Positions 7,554-14,996 of a stretch of DNA of 18,533 bases are shown in pieces. This stretch comes from an uncultured Pseudomonadota bacterium (lineage in GTDB: Bacteria; Desulfobacterota_B; Binatia; UBA9968), in the NCBI GenBank assembly GCA_946478635.1, contig CAMLCX010000031.1, forward strand, positions 1 to 18,533, in the 5' to 3' direction. The number at the start of each line of letters is the position of its first letter. The stretch's first letter is position 1. A program made the position numbers and the translations under genes. Under the pieces are notes generated by a model. That model did no database searches and had not been told where the DNA came from. It saw only the letters and a program-made list of their open reading frames with translations.

Positions 7554-7673
7554 GAAAGTTTCTCCATCCTCCAATTTATTCTAAGCGGCAATGCAAATGA
7601 TCTGGCACTTTTTTAATCCCTGCTCCCGGTCCAGTGGCCTCTCGCCAATCTAAAAGATTGAATCCGTGGGGAG

Positions 7674-8393
7674 TTAAACGCCGAGCTGCGCAGCTAAATC
7701 GATAAAATCGGCGGCGACGATATCGTATTTTTCCTTCGGTGGGACCGGCGCGGCTTTTCCGGGCCCACGCTCGAGCAGGCGGTGGACGAAGGCCGTGCGC
7801 AGTCCGTGCTTTTGCGCAGATTGAAGATCATGCTCGTGGGCCGCGACCATCATGACTTCTTCTGGCTTGAGATCGAAAAGTTGCGGGACCAGAAGATAAA
7901 CTTCCGGAGCAGGTTTGTAGTGACGGACATTTTCCGCCGACAAGACGCAGTCCCAGGGAAGGCCGGCGAACTTGGCCATGTGAGTGAGCAGCGAAACATT
8001 GCCGTTGGACAACGTCGTGATGACGAATTGGGATTTGAGTCGCTGCAGCCCGGGCACGGAGTCGGGCCACGGCTTGAGGCGATGCCAGACGCGATTGAAA
8101 TGGCCTTTTTCTGTTTCATTCAAGCCGTTTACACCGAATTGCTTCAGCGTCGCTTCAAGCATCTGCCGGTGCAAATCGTCGAGCTTGGTCCAGGGCAACT
8201 CGCCGGCGCCCACCCGATCCATGTAAGGCCGATAAATACCGCGCCAGGCGTCGGCGAACGCCGTCCAGTCGATATTCAATCCCTTCGCTTTGCCGAGCTG
8301 TTCGCCTTCGGCAATGACGCTGGATCGCCAATCGACGACGGTGCCGAAGACGTCGAAGGCGAGAATTTTGATGTCTTTGAAATTGTTCGTCAT
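7674..8393 (-). CDS. Haloacid dehalogenase type II (HAD superfamily)
   Basis: A 239-residue protein starting MTNNFKDIKILAFDVFGTVVD. Motif I supplies the nucleophile Asp14 in FDVFGT; motif II is TTLSNGN, motif III the Lys of HYKPAPEVY, and motif IV is AAHEHDLQSA with its Asp. The helical cap lies between motifs I and II. The set matches type II (S)-2-haloacid dehalogenases, which hydrolyse 2-haloalkanoates via an ester intermediate in the cytosol. Related HAD phosphatases share parts of this pattern, so the haloacid substrate is likely but unproven. The frame is open to 8738, but that extension lies inside the M24 gene and is low-complexity basic, so the ATG at 8393, 14 bp after the M24 stop, is the sensible start. 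Probably the last gene of the 12124-7674 run. Confidence 0.88.
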   Translation of the reverse strand: MTNNFKDIKILAFDVFGTVVDWRSSVIAEGEQLGKAKGLNIDWTAFADAWRGIYRPYMDRVGAGELPWTKLDDLHRQMLEATLKQFGVNGLNETEKGHFNRVWHRLKPWPDSVPGLQRLKSQFVITTLSNGNVSLLTHMAKFAGLPWDCVLSAENVRHYKPAPEVYLLVPQLFDLKPEEVMMVAAHEHDLQSAQKHGLRTAFVHRLLERGPGKAAPVPPKEKYDIVAADFIDLAAQLGV

Positions 8394-8407
8394 GGCGATG
8401 GGGGAAG

Positions 8408-9559
8408 TTAGCCGCAGACGGGAAATTTGAACGGATAATGATGCAGCGATTCGCCGCCGTTCGGTTTCACGACCACGGCCGCGCCGAGTTGCAGACCGGC
8501 TTTGAAGTCTTTGGTGACCGGGTTGGGCTGGATGACGTGGACCATGTTTTCCTCGAGTGTCCAGGGTTCCAGCGGATGGGCGGCGGACTCGGTGCCGAGT
8601 TCCGGCGATTTGCCGGCTTCGCCGTGGAAAACGCTGTCGTAGGAAGTAAAGCCGCTTTCCTCGATCACCGCAGATGCTGCAATGATTTGTTCGCTGGTCG
8701 TGCCCGCCTTGCAGATTCGTCGAATATTTTCGTAACACTGATACGCCGCGTCGAAAAGTTTTCGATAGGTTGCCGTCGGTTCTGTGCCGATGGCAAAGGG
8801 GCGGTGGATCTGGGTCGAATAGCCCCAGTAGCTGACGGTGAGCTCGGTGATGACGACACTGCCTTTTTCCAGCACTCGTGAAGTCTGCTTCTGCCAGGGC
8901 ACGAAGCGATCGGGGTTGTCCATGTTGGTCGTGGCGATGAAATGAATGCCCGGATCGCCGCCGTGTTTGATATACGCGCCGTAAACAATCGATAGAATAT
9001 CCTGTTCCGTCAGCCCGGCGCGGAGATTATTTTCCAACGCTTCGCAGGCGAGGTCGGTGAGATAGCCGCTCCTGCGCAGATAGACCAATTCTTCTTCGCT
9101 GCGCACCCGGCGAATGCGGCCAAACTGCGGCCCGAACTCGACGAACCCCGCTTGCGGAAATTGGCGCTGCAGTTCGGTCACGTGGCCGTAGGACATGCCG
9201 CGCATGCTGACGAGGCCGATCTTGCTTTTGCCGAAGCCGCGCTTGCGAATTTCCTCCGCGATAGCCGGCAACGGGGTCGGGCCGTACCAGCGCACGTCGT
9301 CGATGACCGACTGAGCCTTGGCGCAAGGCTGGTGGTTGAAGAAGTGGGTGAAAACCGTTCCCTCTCCCTCGCGTGGAAAGAGCAGCCAGCAGGGCGATTG
9401 GGCGAGATAGTTGGAAAGATACGCGACTTCGGACGAGCCGCGCGCGCCGGAGATTAGAATCGCGTCGAGGTCATCCTTCGCCATCGCCGCGCGGATGCTG
9501 CTATACCGCCGCGAGTATTCCGCTTCAGAGAAGCGGGGAAAAAGATCGTTAGGGTTCAT
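8408..9559 (-). CDS. M24-family (creatinase / aminopeptidase P fold) hydrolase lacking canonical metal ligands
   Basis: A 383-residue protein with a creatinase N-terminal domain (about 15-145) and a pita-bread catalytic domain (about 155-383). The five metal ligands of aminopeptidase P-type enzymes can be located by context and are mostly changed: first Asp to Glu239 (VITEL), second Asp to Gln250 (TQIHRPFAIG), His kept at 312 (FHGEAG), Glu to Gln344 (VIQPNP) and last Glu to Gly359 (QLGAAVVV). Creatinase is the known metal-independent member of this fold and shows a similar loss. So the protein is more likely a non-peptidase amide or C-N hydrolase, or an inactive relative, than a Xaa-Pro peptidase. 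It lies between a molybdoenzyme and a haloacid dehalogenase on the same strand. Confidence 0.85.
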   Translation of the reverse strand: MNPNDLFPRFSEAEYSRRYSSIRAAMAKDDLDAILISGARGSSEVAYLSNYLAQSPCWLLFPREGEGTVFTHFFNHQPCAKAQSVIDDVRWYGPTPLPAIAEEIRKRGFGKSKIGLVSMRGMSYGHVTELQRQFPQAGFVEFGPQFGRIRRVRSEEELVYLRRSGYLTDLACEALENNLRAGLTEQDILSIVYGAYIKHGGDPGIHFIATTNMDNPDRFVPWQKQTSRVLEKGSVVITELTVSYWGYSTQIHRPFAIGTEPTATYRKLFDAAYQCYENIRRICKAGTTSEQIIAASAVIEESGFTSYDSVFHGEAGKSPELGTESAAHPLEPWTLEENMVHVIQPNPVTKDFKAGLQLGAAVVVKPNGGESLHHYPFKFPVCG

Positions 9560-9588
9560 GGTGAAAATCTTTTATGGCTTTACGCTGA

Positions 9589-9737
9589 TCATGAAATCTT
9601 TTCAATCCGAACCTCCGCGTTGCAATTGGGCTTTCCGGAGATCGGTATCGTTGCGCGGGATAAAATCATGTCGCGCCGATCGTTGCCCATCAATCGATCG
9701 GTCTTTCCGTCATACGGTTGAATTGCTTGCTGCGCCG
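9589..9737 (-). pseudogene. Out-of-frame remains of the molybdopterin dinucleotide-binding C-terminus
   Basis: On the minus strand a second frame from 9737 reads RRSKQFNRMTERPID and stops at 9690. This matches the TRRGKQFNSM start of the MopB C-terminal domain. A third frame then reads LMGNDRRDMIL (compare the LTGA.RD.V.I that normally follows), and 20 residues later NAEVRIEKIS before a TGA at 9591-9589. That looks like the normal protein end (PDYNAxVxVE). Relative to family members about 60 residues are missing between the last two pieces. So the domain has at least two frame changes and one internal deletion. The position, order and strand all fit decay of the gene directly upstream. Confidence 0.65.
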
Positions 9738-11650
9738 GGCGTCAAGGTAAAACCTTCCTGCGCGACTCGGCGATCGGGCGAATCGAGAACTGTAAATATC
9801 GCGCGGTTCTCCGGCATCGTGGTGAAACCGTCTTTGTAAAGCTGCGGGCCGCCCCACTGAAGCTGATCGCCTTCTTGAGTCAACTTTTCGACGCCCTGGT
9901 AAATCGGCATGACGCGGCTCATTTCCTCGCGAATCGCTTGGGTATCATCGAATGGGAAAAGCTTGTCGCCGTTGGACATCGCTTTGCGGCCGATAAGGAT
10001 GGGGATTTCCCATTCGGGTAATGTCTCGCCGATGCGATGGCCCGGTATTTCGGGCGTGAAGCGTATTCGCCGTTCGGTGCTCGTGGAGGTGCCGCCGCTG
10101 CGCTGTTCGTAGCGCGTTTGTCCGGGCAGGAGCACCACAGCCTCTTGTGGATCGACCAACATGGCGGGGTTGAGCGCGATATCCTGATGGAGGCGCAGGG
10201 GAACCTTTGCCAGTGCCTGCGCGGCGAAATTTGCATCGGGCATGGTTTCGAGCAAGTCGCCGCCGATCGAGTAGAGAAATTTGATGATTCCTGCGTGCGC
10301 CCATTCGATCATCTCCGGCGCTTTGCAGCCTTGCTTGGAGGGCACCGGGTGATGCCATAAATTTGAGAAACGCCTCGCGGTTTCGTCACTGATGGCAAAT
10401 CCGGCTGGAAATTTATCCGGCTCGGAGCCGCAGTCGCCTCCGCCTTGAACGCCGCTATGGCCGCGAATCGGCATGATGCCGCATTTTTCTCGCCCCAACA
10501 TGGCGCGTGCCAGCGCGAGATTGACCACCGCTTTAACATTGTCGTCGCCGAACTCCGGTTGGATAAGGCCCATGCTGTAGACGAAGACTGCGCTGCGCGC
10601 CTGGCTATAGGTCTCGGCGAATCTCTGCATCTCTTCGCGCGTGACTCCCGATTGCTGCTCCAGCATATCCCACGAATGGGCGTCGAGCGCCGCTGTCAAG
10701 TCGGCAAATCCGGTGGTGTGACGTTCGATAAAGGCCCGGTCGATGCGCTCCGCCAGGACGAGAAACTTGAGCACGCCGTTGATAAATGCGATGTGGCCGT
10801 CGATCCGCAGCCGAAAAAAATCATCCATCCAGTTTGCCCCGTACGTCATGCTGCTGCTCGGCGGCACCAAGTCGCGCCCGGCGCCGTATTCACGCATCGG
10901 GTTGACGACGACGATGCGGGTGCCGGCCTTTTTGGCGTAGCGCATGTATTGGGTCGTCACCGGCTGGTTGTTGGCGAGAGGGGAGCCAAAAATGACGAGC
11001 AGGTCCGTGCCGATGAAATCGGACAGCGAGCAAGTCGACGCGCCGTAGCCAAGTGTCGCCTTTAGGCCGGAAACACCGGCTGCATGCCGCAGGCGCGAAC
11101 AGAGATCAACGTTGTTGGTGCCGAGAACCCGCGCGAGTTTCTGAAACACGTAGTAGACTTCGTTTGTAAGCCCGTGGGAGGTGGCCAAGAATGCCAGCTC
11201 GTGCGGCGCAGTCTTGCGGATCGATTTGCAGACGACTTCGAGCGCCTCCTCCCAGGAGACTCGCAAGAAGCCTCGTTCGCCTTTGCGGCGTAGCATCGGG
11301 TGGGCCAGGCGGCCGAGGGTGCGAAGCTGCTCCGGTTCCATGCGTCTAAGCCGGCCGACATCGCTCATGGCCGCCGGATTGACCGCCTCCATGGTGTTCT
11401 GCTTGAGCAATTTAAGCCGGGTCATGCACAGGTGCACGCCGTCGAGGACATTATCGCGAAGGCCGTACTGTCCGAGCGAGCAACCGTCGCAGACGCCATG
11501 CTGGAGAATGTTCCAAGCATAAGGGATTTCCTTGCGGTTTTCCCAGATGACGCCGAGCATCTCGCGATAATGTTGAGGCTTGGTCCGGCGGATCAAACCG
11601 AAAGGGATCATGCGCGACAGCCAGCTGTCGTTGGATTTAACTCCAGGCAT
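9710..11650 (-). CDS. FdhF/YdeP-type molybdopterin oxidoreductase, C-terminus lost by frameshift
   Basis: A 646-residue frame. The N-terminus follows the YdeP-type pattern: PFGLIRRTKPQHYREM, then HGVCDGCSLG with Cys54 and Cys57, and GVHLCMTRL with Cys75. The molybdopterin domains follow (GTDLLVIFGSPLANNQP, GHSGVQGGGDCGSEPDKFP, SIGGDLLETMPD). Family members run to about 750 residues and end in a molybdopterin-dinucleotide-binding domain. Here the frame stops at 9710, just where that domain should begin with a TRRxKQFN motif, and the motif is found in another frame (see 9589-9737). Known relatives resemble formate dehydrogenase H, but their substrates are poorly defined. ATG at 11650 lies 3 bp after the stop of the nitrate-reductase-associated gene, so the two are co-translated. 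Either a decaying gene or a one-base sequence error followed by real deletions. Confidence 0.82.
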   Translation of the reverse strand: MPGVKSNDSWLSRMIPFGLIRRTKPQHYREMLGVIWENRKEIPYAWNILQHGVCDGCSLGQYGLRDNVLDGVHLCMTRLKLLKQNTMEAVNPAAMSDVGRLRRMEPEQLRTLGRLAHPMLRRKGERGFLRVSWEEALEVVCKSIRKTAPHELAFLATSHGLTNEVYYVFQKLARVLGTNNVDLCSRLRHAAGVSGLKATLGYGASTCSLSDFIGTDLLVIFGSPLANNQPVTTQYMRYAKKAGTRIVVVNPMREYGAGRDLVPPSSSMTYGANWMDDFFRLRIDGHIAFINGVLKFLVLAERIDRAFIERHTTGFADLTAALDAHSWDMLEQQSGVTREEMQRFAETYSQARSAVFVYSMGLIQPEFGDDNVKAVVNLALARAMLGREKCGIMPIRGHSGVQGGGDCGSEPDKFPAGFAISDETARRFSNLWHHPVPSKQGCKAPEMIEWAHAGIIKFLYSIGGDLLETMPDANFAAQALAKVPLRLHQDIALNPAMLVDPQEAVVLLPGQTRYEQRSGGTSTSTERRIRFTPEIPGHRIGETLPEWEIPILIGRKAMSNGDKLFPFDDTQAIREEMSRVMPIYQGVEKLTQEGDQLQWGGPQLYKDGFTTMPENRAIFTVLDSPDRRVAQEGFTLTPGAASNSTV

Positions 11651-11653
11651 GAT

Positions 11654-12124
11654 CTAGCGGCCTTCCACCGATTTTATGACTACGCGCAATTCGTCGAGGA
11701 TATCGGCAAACGCCTCAGGCTGGCTTTTTGAGATCGCCGTCTTGTATAGCGCGTAGCGCTGATGCGGCTCCCAGTCTCGCCATTCCGTAAGCATGACGGT
11801 ATTGAAGCACGCGGCGCTTTTTTGCGCCACCGCCTCGGGGACTTCTGATGCATTCCATAGCACCGGATGCAGCGCCGCGGTAACCTCGACAGGTTGATTG
11901 CGGTATTTGCGGCAGAGAAAATCGACGTACCCGACGAACGCCCGCTGCTCCTCTGGGTCGTTGATCGGCAGATGACACAGCACGCTGCGTTCTTCGATGC
12001 TGTAAGCAAGCCAGTCTTTGAGTGAAATTTTAAGGCCCGTGAGATCGAGCTTCATGCGCACGTCGAGCGGGATGCGGTTCAAGGACGGATAGAATTCGGC
12101 TTCACAACGGTAGCGGTGGAACAT
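11654..12124 (-). CDS. Nitrate-reductase-associated family protein (Nitr_red_assoc)
   Basis: A 156-residue soluble protein of the length expected for the family. Recognisable segments are the N-terminal beta strand FHRYRCEAEF, then SLNRIPLDVRMKLDLTGLKI, SLKDWLAYSIEERSVLCHLPI and a helical region ending near DWEPHQRYALYKTAIS. The family was named for its proximity to assimilatory nitrate reductase genes; its biochemical role is not established. Here it is followed after only 3 bp by a different molybdopterin oxidoreductase, so a role with that enzyme (maturation, cofactor insertion or regulation) is a reasonable inference. ATG at 12124 has no strong Shine-Dalgarno. It faces the cupin gene across 129 bp, which must hold its promoter. 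It would be first gene of the run reaching to 7674. Confidence 0.75.
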   Translation of the reverse strand: MFHRYRCEAEFYPSLNRIPLDVRMKLDLTGLKISLKDWLAYSIEERSVLCHLPINDPEEQRAFVGYVDFLCRKYRNQPVEVTAALHPVLWNASEVPEAVAQKSAACFNTVMLTEWRDWEPHQRYALYKTAISKSQPEAFADILDELRVVIKSVEGR

Positions 12125-12253
12125 AATATCGAATGGTTTGCGTTTTGGGGTCGCGTGACGCTATTTTCCTCATGACAGTCGGCAAGTCAACCGGAAAGGG
12201 TACGCTGGTTTCGAAGCGTGCGACGCGATCGACGGTTTGACCCAGAGGAATTC

Positions 12254-12785
12254 ATGGCAAAGGCATGTTCCAAAACCTTTATGCCCTTGAGCGCAGTGAA
12301 AGAAAGGGAGTTCCTGTCCCGCCCCATGGGATGCAAGGGCGTCGGGTTAAGCTACGTGCGCAGTAAAGCGGGACAAGGCGCGGGCTATTATGCATCGCCA
12401 CAAAGCGCAAGAAGAAGTCTTCATTGTGCTCCAGGGAGACGGCACGATTATTCTCGACGGCAAGCGCATCAAGATGCGGCAGGGAACGATCGTGCGAGTG
12501 GCCCCCAAAGTCCGGTGCGCGTTGGGCAACGATTCGAAGAAGGATGTTGTTTACTTGATCTTAGGAGCCATCCCATCGAAAAATTTTCCGGCGGGCGATC
12601 ATACGCTGAAATCCCGCTGTCATCCCCCTTTGCCAAACGGGGAAAGAGGGGGATTTTCCGAGCGGCACGTTCGTGTCGCAATCGTATCCGCACCGGATTC
12701 CGTTTCCGCTTTTTTCGTCACAACATCCTCGAGGGGCGATGGGCTACCCAACAGAAAAAAGTTCCGCGTTTGGAAGCAGGGTTAA
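12254..12785 (+). pseudogene. Cupin-domain protein gene with a frameshift and a palindromic insertion
   Basis: From ATG 12254 (AGAGGA ribosome site just upstream) the frame reads MAKACSKTFMPLSAV and reaches SKAGQGAGY at about 12380-12386. One extra T then shifts it. The cupin motif continues in the next frame as MHRHKAQEEVFIVLQGDG, where His-x-His-x3-Glu-x6-Gly matches cupin motif 1 exactly. The cupin barrel continues through RVAPKV and VVYLILGAIPSKNFPAGDHTL. It is then interrupted by a palindromic repeat (12609-12656) that stays in frame, before a plausible native tail GDGLPNRKKFRVWKQG. The segment from ATG 12390 (131 codons) is open but has no ribosome site. Metal-binding cupins include dioxygenases and isomerases; the role here is unknown. 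Probably inactive unless the shift is a sequencing error. Confidence 0.68.
12609..12656. repeat. Short palindromic repeat (AAATCCC...CCCCCTTTG / CAAACGGGG...GGGATTT)
   Basis: Left arm 12609-12632 pairs imperfectly with right arm 12634-12656, both ends being AAATCCC and GGGATTT and the centre CCCCCTTTG facing CAAACGGGG. This C-run/TTTG/CAAA/G-run palindrome is a type I know as scattered through many environmental bacterial genomes. Here it lies inside a coding frame, adding residues such as CHPPLPNGERGGF to the cupin tail. Confidence 0.65.
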
Positions 12786-12814
12786 ATTGAGCGGGCAAAA
12801 ATGAAACTTAACAT

Positions 12815-12820
12815 TATAAT
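12815..12820 (+). promoter_or_regulatory. Possible -10 box (TATAAT) for the membrane protein gene
   Basis: A perfect TATAAT in a locally AT-rich stretch (12799-12822), 27 to 36 bp ahead of the two candidate starts of the next gene. A TTGAGC at 12787-12792 is a candidate -35 but the 22-bp spacer is longer than normal, so the promoter call is weak. Confidence 0.35.
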
Positions 12821-12841
12821 TACGGTTACGGGTCAAATGGG

Positions 12842-13348
12842 TTGAACTCAATGCAGTACGATTCCAGACAGTCTAGTCATGTGCCGCCGCCGATCGAGCC
12901 GACGGGGTTTTTTGCCGGCATTCAATTCAGACCGGTTATTTCCGGCGTCGTTCTCGACACTTTGGCGACCATCGTTCTTGTCACCGCTTACTATTACATT
13001 TTCGTCGCCAAGGAATTGGCCGACCAGGGCGGCGCGGCCGAGGACGCGTTTGCCGAATACTGGAACTCAAGCGAGGGCCTGATTGTTAGCTTGCTTCTCG
13101 GATCCCTCGGCACGATGATCGGCGGATTTTACGCCGCCTACAAGGCGGGAGCGCTCGAGATGAAGCACGGCGCTCTGGTCGGTATCGGCTCGATCATCCT
13201 GGCTCTGATCTTCCAGGCCATGGGATCGGAGAGGGAAATGCCGGAGTGGTTCATGGCCCTATCGTTAGTCGCGGCTATTCCCGCGGGCGCGCTCGGGGGG
13301 TTTTTCGCTGAAATGTATAGAACTGCGACGGGCCGGGGGCGACGATGA
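12842..13348 (+). CDS. Small integral membrane protein, four predicted helices, function unknown
   Basis: Up to 168 residues. A proline-rich cytosolic-like leader (about 1-28) precedes four hydrophobic segments at roughly 32-55, 77-100, 107-127 and 135-158, ending in a basic tail (TATGRGRR). Glycine-rich helices 2 and 4 (GSLGTMIGGFYAAYKAG, AIPAGALGGFFAE) resemble small TIGR04086/YrzE-like membrane proteins, but that match is only by look. Start is TTG at 12842 or, more likely, ATG at 12851, three codons later; neither has a strong Shine-Dalgarno. It is followed after 42 bp by another small membrane-anchored protein on the same strand, with which it may be co-transcribed. Confidence 0.75.
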   Translation: MNSMQYDSRQSSHVPPPIEPTGFFAGIQFRPVISGVVLDTLATIVLVTAYYYIFVAKELADQGGAAEDAFAEYWNSSEGLIVSLLLGSLGTMIGGFYAAYKAGALEMKHGALVGIGSIILALIFQAMGSEREMPEWFMALSLVAAIPAGALGGFFAEMYRTATGRGRR

Positions 13349-13390
13349 AGCGGTTCGGTTCCCTCGGCTCCAGAACTTCCGTTTGATCGG

Positions 13391-13747
13391 ATGCGGCCGT
13401 ACAAGGACATTCTTCGGTTTCTCATCATACGAGAGCAGCTGTCGCTCGTTTGGAAACTGGCGTTCTTTGCCGTTTGCGCCGTGCTGGTTTACGGTTCGCT
13501 GACGATCAGACAACTCAAAGTTCACTCGACCATGGTCACAGGCACGGTTATGGAGGATCGCGCCCAAGTGAAGAGCGGCGCATCGGTGGAGTATTTGACC
13601 GTGCGGCTTGAAAGCGGCGAGACGGTCAAAGCCGGTTCCAATGCGAAGACCGATTACCGCCCCGGGCACCGGGTCATTTTAGAGGAAAGGGCGAGTAATT
13701 TTTTTGGCGTCAGAAGACACGAATTCAAACGTTATATGGACGACTAG
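13391..13747 (+). CDS. Membrane-anchored small protein with a beta-rich soluble domain
   Basis: A 118-residue protein with one hydrophobic helix at about 19-41 (SLVWKLAFFAVCAVLVYGSLTI), preceded by basic residues, so the N-terminus should be inside. Residues 45-118 form alternating strands (TMVTGTVMEDRAQ, EYLTVRLESGETVKAG, HRVILEE), resembling an OB-like or DUF3592-like extracytoplasmic domain. I do not recognise a family with confidence. The short basic tail ends FKRYMDD. It lies 42 bp after the four-helix protein and about 49 bp before an acetyltransferase gene, all on the plus strand. Confidence 0.7.
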   Translation: MRPYKDILRFLIIREQLSLVWKLAFFAVCAVLVYGSLTIRQLKVHSTMVTGTVMEDRAQVKSGASVEYLTVRLESGETVKAGSNAKTDYRPGHRVILEERASNFFGVRRHEFKRYMDD

Positions 13748-13796
13748 GGCCGCGACGTTTACGGAAATCGCACATTAACGTTGAACGATAACTTCC

Positions 13797-14357
13797 ATGA
13801 TCGAATTTCGCCGAGCGCGGCCGGAAGATTATCCGGCCATTTTGGATCTGCAAGATGCTAACTTCGTCGCGAATCTTAGCGACGAAGAACGCAAGGAAGG
13901 CTTCCTGTCCGCGCAATTCAGCGCGGAACAAACCGCTCAAATCGCCGAGGATCTAGGAACCATGGTCGCCGTGATCGATCGTCGAGTCGGCGGATTCCTG
14001 TGCGCCTTTCGCAACGAATTCGATACCGGCTCGCCGGTGATCGCAAAGATGCTGGATTCTTATGATCGCTTGACTCTCGACGGCAAAACGTTGAGCGCGT
14101 TTCACAGCTACATCTACGGTCCGGTCTGCATCGCTCGCGAGTATCGCCGGCGCGGTCTGTTGCGCGGCTTGTACGAAGCGCAGAAAAAAGATCTGCCCGG
14201 AAAGTTCGAAATCGGCGTAGCGTTTGTAGCGCGCAACAACCCGCACTCGTTGAGCGCCCATGTGGCCGGCCTGGGCATGATCGAGGCGGGCGATTTTACG
14301 GTGAAGGACAATGTTTACGTCGCCCTGGTCTTTCGCGTCGCTGCGCCGGTTCCGTAG
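13797..14357 (+). CDS. GNAT-family N-acetyltransferase
   Basis: A 186-residue protein. The start IEFRRARPEDYPAILDLQ is the typical first strand and helix of a GNAT domain. Motif A, the acetyl-CoA pyrophosphate loop, is at about 107-122 (GPVCIAREYRRRGLLRGLYEA), where the basic RRRG-L pattern substitutes for the more usual Q/RxxGxG/A. The C-terminal strands (FEIGVAFVARNNPHSLSAH, then MIEAGDFTVKDNVYVALVF) carry the Asn-x2-Ser/Ala region usually involved in CoA binding. It should transfer an acetyl group to an unknown amine in the cytosol. ATG 13797 has only a weak purine run upstream. Not overlapping its neighbours. Confidence 0.83.
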   Translation: MIEFRRARPEDYPAILDLQDANFVANLSDEERKEGFLSAQFSAEQTAQIAEDLGTMVAVIDRRVGGFLCAFRNEFDTGSPVIAKMLDSYDRLTLDGKTLSAFHSYIYGPVCIAREYRRRGLLRGLYEAQKKDLPGKFEIGVAFVARNNPHSLSAHVAGLGMIEAGDFTVKDNVYVALVFRVAAPVP

Positions 14358-14469
14358 CACGCACGCGGACGGCGCCGCCGGTGCTTGCAGATTCGACCGT
14401 CGTTCCATAGAATCCAAACACGGCCAGCGATGCCGGCGACAGTTAAACTCTTCGTGAAAGGAAAAGATT

Positions 14470-14973
14470 ATGGATGCTGATGCAAAAAAAACCGCGCTGC
14501 GAATGATTCCCTACGGCTTGTATGTTTTAACTGCGGAAAGCAAGGACGGCAAAGTTGCCGCCTCCACGGTTAACTGGGTGACCCAGACAGCGTTCCAGCC
14601 GCCCCTCGTCGTCGTTGGAGTGAAAACGGATTCCGGCGCGCACGCCATCATCAAAGAATCGAAGACCTTCGCGCTGAATATTCTCGGCAAAGACCAGAAG
14701 GGCCAGGCCTTTACTTTTTTCAAGCCGCTTGAGCGCGAGGGCAATAGCATCGGCGGCGAGCCGTTTCGCAGGGGCTCCCTCGGTGCGCCGATTCTCGAGA
14801 AGGCGCCGGCGTTCGTCGAATGTTCGCTAGTCAATACGGTTGAAATGGGCGACCATTCGATCTTCGTCGGCGAGGTGAAGGACGCGGGCGTGGCGGCGCA
14901 GCCCGCGGGACGCCCCGACGATGCCACGCTGACACTGAAGGACCTGGGTGATAAAGTCTTTTACGGCGGATAG
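14470..14973 (+). CDS. Flavin reductase-like protein (FMN-binding split barrel)
   Basis: A 167-residue protein of the flavin reductase / FMN-binding split-barrel family. Recognisable parts are the N-terminal RMIPYGLYVLTAES, the FMN-contacting STVNWVTQTAFQPPLVVVGV, ALNILGKDQKG, and the dimer segment VECSLVNTVEMGDHSIFVGEV. These proteins bind FMN and either supply reduced flavin to a two-component monooxygenase or act as flavoredoxins. No monooxygenase is visible in the window. ATG 14470 is preceded by GAAAGGAAAAG, a good ribosome site. A GC-rich hairpin begins at the stop codon. The next gene on the strand is a VOC protein 135 bp away. Confidence 0.88.
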   Translation: MDADAKKTALRMIPYGLYVLTAESKDGKVAASTVNWVTQTAFQPPLVVVGVKTDSGAHAIIKESKTFALNILGKDQKGQAFTFFKPLEREGNSIGGEPFRRGSLGAPILEKAPAFVECSLVNTVEMGDHSIFVGEVKDAGVAAQPAGRPDDATLTLKDLGDKVFYGG

Positions 14974-14995
14974 CGCCGCGCGATACGCGCGGCGC
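14973..14995 (+). terminator. Perfect 10-bp GC hairpin at the end of the flavin reductase gene
   Basis: GCGCCGCGCG (14973-14982) and CGCGCGGCGC (14986-14995) pair perfectly around the loop ATA. The left arm starts on the last base of the TAG stop. No T-run follows; instead a heptamer array begins at once. It may act as a transcript-end stabiliser or Rho-assisted terminator. Confidence 0.55.
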
Positions 14996-14996
14996 G

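Noticed and set aside
8394..8738. A 115-residue N-terminal extension of the haloacid dehalogenase
   Set aside because: It lies inside the M24 gene and is basic and low-complexity. The HAD fold starts directly after the ATG at 8393.
10445..11065. A 206-codon plus-strand frame opposite the molybdopterin oxidoreductase
   Set aside because: No motif and typical antisense composition; the opposite strand encodes a clear oxidoreductase.
12218..12253. An earlier start of the cupin frame at 12218
   Set aside because: The ATG at 12254 has an AGAGGA ribosome site directly upstream and begins a more protein-like sequence. The added residues are Arg/Asp-rich.
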